64,000 bases of DNA from Cantharellus purpuraceus (Eukaryota > Basidiomycota > Agaricomycetes > Cantharellales > Hydnaceae). This document shows positions 23,474 to 33,706 of this stretch, one piece after another (position 1 is the first letter of the stretch; the number at the start of each line of letters is the position of its first letter). The stretch spans positions 1,178,001-1,242,000 of the forward strand of contig JALBUN010000045.1 of assembly GCA_025174535.1 (NCBI GenBank). The letters run 5' to 3'. The notes under the pieces are model-generated. The model was not told where the DNA came from and made no database searches. It worked only from the letters and a program-made list of their open reading frames with translations. A program made the position numbers and the translations under genes.

Positions 23474-24803
23474 TCAGTGACGCTTCCTAGACCGTGGGTT
23501 CCCTTTGCTCGGTCCCTCTACTTCTAAAAAGTGGCCTTTCTCGAGAGCCGCTCTGGCTGCTTGGTTAATATGTTTGAACCTGCCACAAACTGTTCAGCAA
23601 AAGCAAAGCAAGAGCCTCGGGCTGCGTTTGGCTAACATACCGATCAGGTCCCAAATGGATACCACCGAAAAAGCGCGTGACGATCACAAGAACGCCGTCC
23701 ACGTCCTGACATCAGTCATCAGTCCATCTGACAAATATGGGACAAGTCTCTCAAGTCCTACAAGAATTTGGAGCAAGTGTGCTAGGCGTCCTCCAGCAGC
23801 AGTCTCGCCGTCATCATCGTTGTCTGTCAGCCTGTAAGCACGAGACTTTGACGACACTATGACGCTTATGCCCTGCCTTGATGCATTACGCCATCGACTT
23901 TGCATCGCCATGCGTTGATGATTGGGTGTGCTGCGCGGGCAATCCGCCTGTCTGCCATCAAATGCGATAATATGGACGCCACCTGTGATAGCGCAACTGT
24001 CAGATGGGCGGAAGTGCACGCGAAGAGAACAACGCTGCTACTTGTGATGGATGCGTTATACGACACGCCCGACCGATGAACACGCTCTTGCGGTCTGTGA
24101 TCGGGTCTGCTTCAATAAGCTCCACACCTTCCAGCATTGCTGCCGGTATAGCAGGGGCCGGCTCTTCAGCTATTGGACTAGGTTGTTGAACCTCAGTATT
24201 CCCGCCGGCGCGATGATTCCTCTCTTCCTCGCGAACCAGGGCTCCAGCAGCTTCTTCACTGAGGCGTTGACTATACCACTCTGAGCAGGTCTCCAAAACA
24301 TGTTGAAGGCCATCGAAAACGGCTACTGTGTCTGGGGTAAACTCAACCCCCGATAGCTGGGATATGAAGGTTCTAAGCACATTGCCGAATAACTCGCGGT
24401 CGACACTAAAGGCACCAATGTACTTGGACAATACTTGCAGCTGCGGTGGCGATGATGATGGGTATAATGGGGAAAGTGATACGAGGACTTGTATGTGGAT
24501 ATCTTCATGCAACGGGAGGCTGGGGAATAGGTGAGCATGCAATGAGCGGGCAGGTGTGTCAGGCGACATACTTCTCGCTCACTTTGTGTCCACCTCGTAT
24601 CTCAACGAGGTACCAGACGCAGAGTCAGTCTTCTGTGGCCATATTCGTATAGCATTCTCCCCATAGATGCTGCACAGCACATCGAGTTCTGACGCTACAG
24701 CCTCCCTGTCCGAGGAGAGATTCTGTATAAACTGAGCGAGCTTCTCTGCGTGATCTGCTCCTATTGGTGATGGCGGCCGTGAGTTCATTGTCACTGGTCC
24801 CAA
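23474..24803 (-). CDS. YIH1: IMPACT/Yih1 homologue (RWD domain + UPF0029 domain)
   Basis: Exons in transcript order: 24583-24803, 24042-24519, 23877-23982, 23762-23823, 23641-23705 and 23474-23579; 345 aa. The N-terminal RWD domain runs from about residue 10 to 130 (ELDVLCSIYGENAIRIW, then LHEDIHIQVLVSLSPLYP). After a linker, the ancient UPF0029/IMPACT domain shows ITDRKSVFIGRACRI, DNDDDGETAAGGRLAHLLQ, VLVIVTRFFGGIHLGPDR and FKHINQAARAAL. Known role: binds Gcn1 and dampens Gcn2, the eIF2alpha kinase of amino-acid starvation. The intron at 23824-23876 begins GCAGGG; a GC donor is needed to keep MHQ-DNDDDGE. A second in-frame ATG at 24788 is an alternative start. The gene faces away from eIF3m with only 93 bp between start codons. 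Confidence 0.92.
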
Positions 24804-24896
24804 CGAGGTCTAGTGCTGACAGCGCTGACCGCTGATGTTACAAAAGTAGTATTGCTTACATCATCGTTCACCTGAACTTTAAATTTGCAACCGACG

Positions 24897-26519
24897 ATGG
24901 CAGACTCTTTGGGTATCTTCGGGGAAGGTACCTTTGAAGAGCAGGTGCGTCTTAATGACACCCATTCGCGCGAAGTTGGGCTGAATAACGCCTACAGATT
25001 CAAGAGTTGGTTGATTACCTCGCGCGACCACAGAGTGAGGAAGGTCGTGCGGCATTTATTCGACCTTTCCGAGATGCGCTTGTGTCCCCCGAGGGAGGGA
25101 CACCCTTGTCGGAAGATGAGAGCAGGCAGAAGGGGGTCCTCAAGCTTGTGTTGGCCCAGATTAAAGGCCTTGGCGAAGGGAACGACAGAGGTGCGTTCGT
25201 CTTCTTCAGCACACCAATATCAAATATTCATCATATGTATTATGTCTCTCAGAGATTGAGGGGTTTTACAATCTTGTGTATTGTCATCTCTTGGCCCTGT
25301 TTCCCCCGGACTCGGAGGAGTCTACAGGGTTGGTGACGTCGTTAATTGGTGCTATCACGTCGTCTCCGCCGTCTGCACAGTCGATCATAAAATACCGCGT
25401 GTGAGTATAAGGTTGCCTTGTTTTATTTTGGTGCCGGGAAATTTCTGATGCCTTTCAGTCTTTCAAATTTGTTCAACGCACTCCCAAATCGCTCAACTCT
25501 ACGTCCACGTGCCTATAAAGCACTCCTGGACCTTGCCACTGAAAATGGAGAACTGGAAGTCCTTCAGCTTAAAACTCTCGACTTGGAAAAATGGTTGGAC
25601 GAGTGGGATATCTGTGCAGATGAGAAGAGCGACTTTATTGAACACGTCTCAGATGCTTTTGCGAAAGTATACCAAAAGTGCGTGCAGTTCCTACCCCATT
25701 TATCCTATGAATACGCTGACATTATAACCACTCAGAGAGACTTCGTATACCTATTTGGTATTCTACGCCCGATTTATACCACCAACGTCACCCAAAGCAA
25801 AGGCAGCTGCTTTACGTGTTATCGCCACTTCATTGAGGCTTCCTACGATTTTCAACTTTGATTCACTCCTCAAGCTCGACTGTGTCATGGCTGTAAAAGA
25901 CCACCAACTGTTTGGTCTTCTCAAAATCCTTCTTCAGGCAGGAATCTCGGAATACCGATCATGGTTAGAGACGAATGAGGCAGTCCTCACTGAATATGGT
26001 ATAACGTCCTTTCGCGTCCTTATTGTATTGCACGCCTGACGTACTTCGTAGAATTGGACAAGACGCAAATAGAGCGGAAAATCCGATTGATCATTCTTTC
26101 CAATCTTTGCTCCAAGAGCATTGGCCGGGACGTGCCGTACTCTGAGATCGCCTCTGTTTTAAAAATTGACGTGGACCAAGTTGAGGCCTGGGTAATTGAT
26201 GGTGAGACGTCTCATCAATATAGTCATTTCAATTACGAACAACACGTTGCAATGCGCAGTTATCCGTACGCGATTACTTTCTGGGAGGCTCTCACAGCCA
26301 AATCAGACACTGCACGTTACACGAGCTGTGTCGCGCTCGTTCGAGAAGGAAGAATGGGAGACGGTAGAAAAGCGGCTTGCTGCGTGGAAAAGCGGGCTGC
26401 AGGGGGTGTTGGAGGTCGTAGCTGCAGCGAGAAAGTCGGCGGCTGCTACTACTCCGGGGGGTGCTCGACCACCGCATGCGGTTGAGGGTGCGCGGACGTC
26501 ACAGCCACAGGCTGCGTGA
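24897..26519 (+). CDS. EIF3M: Translation initiation factor eIF3 subunit m (PCI domain)
   Basis: Exons: 24897-24944, 24998-25190, 25253-25400, 25459-25677, 25736-25998, 26052-26201 and 26260-26519; 426 aa. The N-terminal half is helical (IQELVDYLARP, LSNLFNALPNRSTLRPRAYK). The PCI domain covers about residues 210-370 (FDSLLKLDCVMAVKDHQLFGLLKILL, then IILSNLCSKSIGRDVPYSEIASVLKIDVDQVEAWVID). The end is a low-complexity Ala/Thr tail. The order of blocks matches eIF3m, which helps build the eIF3 scaffold on the 40S subunit. All splice sites are GT-AG and preserve frame. The 93-bp gap to IMPACT suggests a shared bidirectional promoter for two translation-initiation genes. Confidence 0.92.
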
Positions 26520-28030
26520 TGGGGTTGGGGTGTGCGGGTGGTGTAATAACTTTGTAGATTTACGGTATTCACTGATTATTTCCGTGATTGCTACAGGACC
26601 AACGAGTGACGAGTATCTGTCGTGGATTGCCCACTTCAGTTTCAGTCAACCGAGACGATATGAGCCTAGAAAAGGAGCAGAGAACAGCGGGGGTGGGGGA
26701 CCCTTGAAGCTAGCTTCCAAGTATGTACAACCAAGGACCGTCGCGCGCTTTCATGCCGCGAAGGAGGAGAGAACGGCGCAAGACACTTGAAGCTAGGCCA
26801 ACCAACAGAACGGAGCAGCTTCTCTATATGTGCATCGGAGGGGAGTCGCGCACTCTCGTGCCACAGAGGGTGTAGGATAAGCTTAGGAGCGTGCTTCCAT
26901 CAGCAACGCCAAGACTGAGTACTGAGTACCTAGCGTCATGCTTTGAGCTTGATTACCAACGTCCCAGATGACATAGCGGTGGCTCAATTGCCAGTGATTG
27001 ATAACTGGTAGCGGGTAACGAGTAACTAATCAGAACCCGCGCCCCCGCAGATATCAGCGAACATAGGAGTCGGATGGCAGAGGCTATTCAGATATCTAGA
27101 TGTAAGCCCGAAGCAGCAGCGGCTGATACAAACAGTCCGAGGAAGCGTACACCCTGGCACCATAGCACAGGCAGCGTCAGCTAAGAAAGGAAGAATGGCA
27201 GGGGCAAGCTAGAACTCGAGAACAGAGCGTGGAGCAGCAGCCGAGAAGCAGCAGCAGCAACTAATCCGAGTGCACCTGGCCTAGTGCCCCAGGGTCCATA
27301 ACTCCAGTCCAGAGGCTTCGACGCGTCCCAAGGACAGACTACAGCGTAAGACACTGCGCAGAGGATCGCACGCGCTCAGCGTTCTCCCGTCCTCCGACCC
27401 CTCAACTCAAAAAACTCAGTACCCAACAACTCTGGGTACTACGCTCCAAAAAAAGTTGAATCCCCTCGGAGCCAGTCTAAAGTGCTGAACGCTGGCCATC
27501 GTAGATACCACATCGTACATCCCGCGCAAGTTAAGATCTCGCGATTTGGATCCCAGAGCACGTCATTCTGCCAGACTCGACACACGAGCTTGGGTCCTAG
27601 CCCGGAAGCAGGATGGTCCACGGGGGCGTACAGCCAGCGGGCACCGTGGCACAGGTAAATGTCAGCTAAGGAAGAACAGGGGAACAGCCAGGACTCGAGG
27701 CAAGAGCCTAAATCAGCAGTAGCTGATGATGTCGATGACAGCCTAATGCACTTGGCCGCTGGTCCATGGTCCGTGACTCCGTTCCAGAGACTCATCCCAA
27801 CGACAACTTACATACAGCCTGAGAGATGTAATCGTGCTAGTGCGTCCCTGCATGATTTTCAACCTACTACAAGTACCGGATCCCTTGGCAAAGCAAATAA
27901 TCACCCCCGGCTCCGACCTATTGTGGTCACCGGTCAGGTTCATCAGCGTGATTTGTGATCCAGATGCATGATGCAGGAATCTCGCAACCTAAATTCTGAA
28001 GCACGTCATCTGTGCTTCGGAGTGCTGACA
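26520..28030. other. Repeat-rich, gene-free region
   Basis: I find no exon chain or conserved protein here. It holds purine-rich, CAG/AGC-rich sequence and a pair of diverged direct repeats (about 27155-27325 and 27640-27800). It abuts the dead transposon, suggesting a nest of old repeats. Confidence 0.55.
27155..27800 (+). repeat. Diverged direct repeat pair
   Basis: Two copies of about 165 bp (about 27155-27325 and 27640-27800) share collinear words: GCACCATAGCACAG / GCACCGTGGCACAG, GTCAGCTAAG in both, and GTCCATAACTCCAGTCCAGA / GTCCGTGACTCCGTTCCAGA. Many differences are transitions. They may be remnants of a non-autonomous element or LTR-like ends; I see no coding sequence or target-site duplication. 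Confidence 0.5.
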
Positions 28031-28036
28031 CTTTGT

Positions 28037-29826
28037 CCTAACTGGACCTTTTTGGGGGACAAAAAAAAGATTACTATACCGCAACCGCCGTGTGAAACGC
28101 GAAAATTCCGAAACACTTCTGAAGGTCATACATGGTTTGACTAGCGAAACCATTCTGCTGCATGTTCAGGGGTGACAGTAGCCAACTTGGTCCGAAAGAA
28201 GAAATGTTACGATCGCCTTCTCGTTTTCCTGTCTCCATGACGGATCGAAACCGTGTACCGTATCTTTTAAGCGCAGACGTCAAGTACGAAAAGCACTCTC
28301 AATGGGGTTGAAGCCGGAGAATAGGGTGGCAAATACACAAGCTTGACACCTCCATCAGATGTTTAGTATCAGCTTCCATTATTGCACACAAACCCTTACC
28401 GTTCTTGACACATCTTCGCGACGCCGCCGACGTCGTGTGTTGCACAGACATCCATCACTTGAACGCTATTCTTCTGTGGGTAGGGGTTCATCGCTTTGGG
28501 GAGGCAGTTTAAATATTCCTGGAATGAGTCGCTGTCAAAAGAGCCGCGCACGATCCAATGGTAGATAATCCCACGCAGTGTCAATGCCGGGAGAATGGAG
28601 AAGCTGATAAAGATGTTAGAAATCAGTGAATGACAAAAAGAAGAAACGACTACTAACCAGTTGTCTTTTTGGATGTAAGTACGCATTCGTATTCTCTCAA
28701 GGATGGGGGGCACGACCCATTGAACGGTAAGTTGTCACGGTATGGACGGCAGTCTCATTTGTGGAAACCAGAGTTTTGAACAGGTAAAACATGAGGATGA
28801 TTCGCAGCGTTAGATGGCAGCTTTGGAGAGTCAACTTTAAAATCAGAATCTATACCGATAAGGCAAGCGAAGGAGCACACCTTTTTAGAATTCATACCAA
28901 GTAGATTGAGGGTGCGATGCACGGTAGATATAGACATTGAGATCATAAGCGTCTCCATCAGCTCTAAGACAATGTCACTGAGGTATATGTCAGGCTTGGC
29001 CGGGATGAGCTTCAAGGCAAGCTATGTAATATAGTGACAAATGGCAACTCACATAGCATTGAATAGGGGATTTCTTCCTAGCTGCAGATATGTTGCACAA
29101 CATATCATTACAGTGTCCTTTTTACAACGCGTAGTGACATATTCAAATCTCGGAGCATCTCGGAGGGAGACTCTTGTGCAATGTGCGGCGCCAACAGACG
29201 ACAGGCTCTTTGAGCCCGTGACGGCGGGTCTTTATTCGCTCCTTGACCGGTCGATTCCTCCACATCATCGTAGTCCATGATAGTATGAGTATTACGTCAC
29301 AGCTTCCGTGTCCTGCTATCTGCGTCGGAGACCAAACTATCGCAGAGAGAAAGCAGCGAAGAGAAGTGTTTCCTATGCCGCTATGCTACTCTTTCATAAA
29401 ACGGCATAGATGGTATCCATAGGTACCTGATTTTAGGTGACAAACCTCTGCACCATTTCTCGCAAACATTATTGCATCCTGCTTCATGTGATCATGGACT
29501 CACTGTCTAGAGTTTATAAAGGGGTGCGCCTTACGGAATAAGCGCCGTAAAGGTTCATGTTGAACCTAAAAGGAAGCATGTACAAATAAAGTAACACGTA
29601 ACACGTTCGTTGGAATGCTGTAAAGCCTGGAAATTGGACCCTGAACAAGTATGTAAATCTCCGGGCGCTGCTTCGGTGAGCTTCGGTGTGTCATGCCAGA
29701 CAACTCAGCAAGAGACGTACCTACCATGAATTTATGGGGATGTGTTCAGAGTGTTATGCAGCACTGTGAAAATCTCTTGGAACGGATTCGTGTAGAGGTG
29801 ACTTATCCACAAAAGTGGACAGGTTG
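28037..29826 (-). mobile_element. Degenerate Tc1/mariner-like DNA transposon
   Basis: The element contains a broken transposase (separate entry). Its limits are tentative. At the 3' side of the transposase, 28037-28060 reads CTAACTGGACCTTTTTGGGG. On the other side, the reverse complement of about 29804-29824 contains CAACCTGTCCACTTTTGTGG. The two are similar enough to be worn terminal inverted repeats, giving a 1.8-kb element, a normal size for this group in fungi. No clear TA target duplication is visible. Confidence 0.45.
28090..29280 (-). pseudogene. Tc1-like (DDE superfamily) transposase, inactivated
   Basis: Reading right to left, fragments of one transposase appear in order. There is a possible N-terminus (29280-29110), then a helix-turn-helix (29010-28880; KPDIYLSDIVLELMETL, SISTVHRTLNLLGMNSKKV). 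The strand carrying the first catalytic Asp follows at about 28765-28700 and reads STNETAVHTVTTYRSMGRA, so Asp is replaced by Asn. After an intron comes FSILPALTLRGIIYHW and the second catalytic Asp in SVQVMD (28620-28440). The YLPPYSP...FNPIE block (about 28340-28280) is split by a frameshift. With D1 lost, stops between fragments and a frameshift at the third motif, it cannot be active. The family resembles the Tc1-like elements common in Agaricomycete genomes. Confidence 0.75.
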
Positions 29827-30146
29827 ATACGCGTCCGACATAAGCGCTTGTCGTAGGTGTCTCTGGTACGCGTCTAACGGCAAGAACAAGCTCCACTCAC
29901 GTTGGGTGACGCGACTCTGCCGTCAGATGGCGAATATAGAGCAGCGCTCCTATGCCCCGTCTCACAATTGGGTTGGCAAGATGCCAGCGGTGCCCAGTCT
30001 AGAACTTTTATTTCAACAGGTGTCTGCGATAACAACAACTCAAACTCTCCGAGTGGAACCGAGGTACCCAGAGTCAGGTCCCAAAGGCAAATAAGGCTAC
30101 ATGTCATCTAGTAATAAAGTAAGCAAATGATCCTACCGGTCGCATG
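29827..30146. other. Intergenic region
   Basis: 320 bp lie between the transposon relic and the 3' end of MET16. I see no gene or recognisable element here. Confidence 0.45.
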
Positions 30147-31147
30147 TTACACTTGTGCAACCAGGGCCCTCGGCTGGGCCTCCATTATCGATGAGAACCC
30201 CTCCGGCTTCTCCATTTTGTCGCCTCTCGGTTCGTCTTTCAGCCGCATTTCCTCTTCGCGCTGTAAATAGACACGCGATCAACATGCCAAGAAGATCAAT
30301 CAAGGTGGGGTTCACCTTTTGCTTCATCAACATCTTCATCAAAAAGTAGTCCTCGTGCAAGCCGCACTCGGTCTTTTCTTTCCCCTGCCATCGACCCGCA
30401 CGCTCCCCAGCGTCGCCTTCACCGCTCTTGGCGGTGCTATGCCAGTCACCGATGCTCTTGTACCCCTGTGCCACCAATTTATTCCGCGGGACGTGGTTGT
30501 CGTCAATGTATGACTGGACTTGCGTCAGGGTCCACGAGAAGAACGGGTTTAATTTGAGGAGACCGGTCGAGTCGACTTCGAGGGGCGGGAGTGCTGCGCG
30601 AGATGCACCCTGCGAGGCTCTGCGGCCCGTAATGACGGACTGGACGTTGAGGGCGTCATATGCGCGCCGTGCGGGCTCTACCTGCAGGGGACACGGGTGA
30701 GCGGTGGGTCTGTGGGTGGAGAAGACTAACTACCTTTACGAGATAGTCGTATGAAGTTTCGTCCGTCTCCCATAGCCGTTGGCCATGTCGCGATTCAAAT
30801 TCTTCCGCGGTGTCACAGTCGTCGGGCTTGAACACGTGCAGCACGACATTGTATCGCTTCTTGATGTCATTGACGAGTTCTAGAGTCTCGGGGAAGTGGT
30901 ATAGGGTGTCAATGAAGACGAGGGGGGGCGGGGAGGGAGTGAGCTTGGAGAGCATATCGATGGCTGCGAGGCCTGTGAGGCCAAAGGCGGTTGTCTGGTG
31001 GAGTCGGGGGAGGTGTGTGAGGCCCCATTGGAGGATCTCTTGCGGAGAGAGGGTGACCAGGCGCGCATTTATGCGGACGAGGTCTGCGGCAGCGAGCGGG
31101 AGGTGGAGAGGCTGAGGGAGGGCGGGGGAGGGAGCGGGGACAGGCAT
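30147..31147 (-). CDS. MET16: Phosphoadenylyl-sulfate (PAPS) reductase
   Basis: Exons in transcript order: 30734-31147, 30316-30681 and 30147-30260; 297 aa (yeast Met16 is 261). The PP-loop fold shows AFGLTGLAAIDMLSKL and LVFIDTLYHFPETLEL, then VITGRRASQGASRAALPPLE and LNPFFSWTLTQVQSYID. The catalytic cysteine near the C-terminus lies in KTECGLHEDYFLMK, the fungal equivalent of the ECGIH motif, which receives the sulfite from PAPS. Role: reduction of PAPS to sulfite in sulfate assimilation, using thioredoxin. There are about 40 extra C-terminal residues (REEEMRLKDEPRGDK...), charged and of unknown role. A CACGTG box sits 138 bp upstream. The gene is divergent to SPT3. Confidence 0.93.
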
Positions 31148-31505
31148 GGCGGCACGAGGTGTACGAGGGGGAAAGATAGTGAGGACATAGCCATCCCAAG
31201 TCCACCTTTTAACACCTTTCCGATGGCGTGCTTATGCCAAATCGCGGCGAAATTTATTATTTTATGGGCAGATTGGTCAGCCGTCACGTGCATTGCAGGG
31301 CACCGGTCCTCGTAATCGCCTTTATCGTCCATTGCTCCTCTATATCACGCAAAAATTAGCAGCACGAACACGGAAATGCAAAGAGGATGATAATGTTTAT
31401 GACCATACCAGGGGATACCCCACTCTAAATACTTTACGTTGCTAGCTGTCGGCGTCTGCCCTCGTCACATCCGTCACATCTGGACCTGCATCTCCTTCCA
31501 CCAGC
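31148..31505. promoter_or_regulatory. Divergent promoter MET16 / SPT3 with CACGTG
   Basis: The 358-bp region has GTCACGTGC with the CACGTG core at 31285-31290, 138 bp from the MET16 start. In budding yeast, Cbf1 binds TCACGTG upstream of MET16 and other sulfur genes; a conserved Cbf1-type control is a reasonable inference but not shown here. Confidence 0.5.
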
Positions 31506-32765
31506 ATGCGAGACTACAAATATTCGCAGGAAATTTCCCAAATGGTGAGCCCATTTGTGCCTGCGGGTCCGTGATTAAAGCTGCGCAGATGTTTGTCTTT
31601 GGAGAGGTCCAGGACCCAAACCCAGAGACCGTGAATCTGGTAGAAGATATAGTTAGAAGCCAGGTCATCGAGCTGGTGAATCATACGCGTATCCGTGCAC
31701 GCGTGTCTTGCTTATCGTTCTGTTGTCGTCAGATCATTCAGGCGCGGGCCTTGGCCACTCGACGTGGGGCGCGATATCTATCGGCAGAAGACCTCATATT
31801 CTTGATCAGACATGACAGAGGAAAGGTCAACAGGCTTCGCACTTATCTCTCATGGAAAGATGTTCGAAAGCATGCAAAGGACTCTCACGGCGACGGTGGG
31901 CCTGGAGTAGAGGTAGACACCCTCGAGGAAGGTACAAACGGCATTTCAAATAGTGTATGCCCTCGAGTGCTGATCCCCTCATTAGAGGAAAAACTCACGG
32001 CGAAAGCCCAGAAGATCACCATAAAGCTGCCTTGGGAAATTACCACAATTTACTCCGAGGTACTAAAGCAAAGCGGTCACCAATCAGATGATGAAGAAGA
32101 CGAAGACGATATCGAGGCCCACGAGGCATCCATCCAGAGACTAAGGGTAGGCCTGCAATCTACCACTTCCAGCCACGTTGGTGCTAAACTTGATATCAGG
32201 AAGCGGACGAAGCCACACGTGCGATGACGCGGGATGAGTACCAGCACTACTCCGACTGCCGTCAAGCCTCATTCACATATCGGAAGAGTACGTTATGGCT
32301 TATTATAGCGCCCCGCCTATCCCCCAAATGAAACCTTTTCCAGGTAAACGCTTTCGCGAATTCCTCAACCTGCCACCTCACCTCGACCTCAAGCAAAACG
32401 ACGACACGATTGACATTGTGGGATTCCTCGCCTTTGAGATGGTCCGCGCGCTCACGATAGGCGGACTGGGCGTGAAGCGCTCGCTGGAGAGTCGCTCGTC
32501 AGACATATCTGTCACCCTGGGCAAACGGAAGGCTTCAGGTGGGAACGAGGGCCCGAACAAGAAAGCCCGGGCAGATTCTCCCGATGCCTTCTCCCCACCC
32601 TTATCTACACTGTTCCTACCCCCTCCAGAGGCGCGTACGGCACTGCGTCCGGAGCACATCCAAGATTCGTTCTCCCGCATGCAGAGGGACTGGGCGCACA
32701 CACGATCATCGGGGATGAGGAATTGGCGCGGAGGCTTGATACGGACTGGGGTCGCTCTCATTTGA
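31506..32765 (+). CDS. SPT3: SAGA subunit Spt3
   Basis: Exons 31506-31544, 31589-31675, 31733-32146, 32200-32287 and 32344-32765; 349 aa (yeast 337). The N-terminal histone-fold part is highly conserved: YKYSQEISQMMFVFGE, DPNPETVNLVEDIVRSQVIEL, ATRRGARYLSAEDLIFLIRHD and KVNRLRTYLSWKDVRKHAKD. The C-terminal histone fold contains FREFLNLPPHLDL and DTIDIVGFLAFEMVRALT. Family role: TFIID-18-like double histone fold in SAGA that contacts TBP and delivers it to promoters. A Ser/Lys-rich C-terminal tail with a KRKASGG...KKAR nuclear signal is a local extension. It converges with the RRM gene; the stops are 88 bp apart. Confidence 0.94.
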
Positions 32766-32853
32766 TTATATCCACTTTTATACCCATCTGCCACTGCTGT
32801 ACTAATAACATGTAACCACCACCCCTTGTACACGGCTAGATTCTATACATAGT

Positions 32854-33550
32854 TTACTCCTCCATCGCATCGTCATTATGCGCGTCTGCCTCTTTATCCT
32901 CCAAACGTGCCTTTTTTCCCCCACGGTCTGAGCCATGCTGCGCATGCGTCTGAAGCCAATCCTCCGACTCCCAAACTAGATCGAGCAACGGGCATCAGTA
33001 AACGAAGGAGAAGAAATGAAGAAGAAGGATAAGGAAGAGGGAAGCCTGCAGTGCGCAGTGCTTGCTGCCACTTACTGGCTCTATTCCCGGCGCCCTGTAC
33101 TGGCCCGCGTTGTGGCTTTGCGAGGTTCACTTTGAGGACGCGACCCCGGAACTCGTTCATGTCCATGTTGTCGATGGCGTCCTGGGCGTCGAGGGCCTGC
33201 GTGAAGGTGATGAACGCAAATCCGCGATGCTTCGCTTCTGTGTGGTCGGGAGAAGGTGGGGTGAAGGTGTCAGTCGACGTGGAGGTGGGGGTGTATGTTC
33301 AGTCCAAATAAAAAACTACACTGGGTATAGATGGACTCGCCTGCAGCCAACGCCGGGTTCGTCGCAGACGACGGGAGTTGGACGTCAACAACGTCACCTG
33401 TCGCAGTGAGTAAGTAGCCTATCCGGCATCAGCCTTATACCCAATTCAAATACCAAATGTAGAAAAATGCTCGAGTAGAGCGGCTTCGTCGACTTCTTCT
33501 GCCACTCCACCTACAAAAATTGTGTTCTTCCGCACTGTCCCTTCCTCCAT
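32854..33550 (-). CDS. Small RRM protein resembling the N-terminal half of cyclophilin E
   Basis: Exons in transcript order: 33454-33550, 33320-33397, 33076-33234 and 32854-32975; 151 aa. A single RRM has RNP2 as NTIFVGGV and RNP1 as KHRGFAFITF, then IDNMDMNEFRGRVLKVNLAKP. The RRM is followed by AIWESEDWLQTHA, which matches the linker after the RRM of PPIE-type cyclophilins. The protein then stops after a short acidic/basic tail, so the peptidyl-prolyl isomerase domain is absent. The PPIE RRM binds RNA and the MLL PHD finger in animals and is linked to the spliceosome; a splicing role here is inference. The third intron (85 nt) and fourth (100 nt) are long for this locus. The splice at 33235-33319 is the least certain. 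Confidence 0.85.
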
Positions 33551-33706
33551 GGTCGCGGGTTTTGGCGAGTGTGGCGTGGGAACACCGTCGATGAGCGTGC
33601 CACGCCTAACATATACAACCTTCAGTGGTCCTTGACATTTCGTGTCTTATTGACAATCAAAAGTACAATGATCTATGGCGTAAGTATCTTACCCCCAAAA
33701 CACAAA

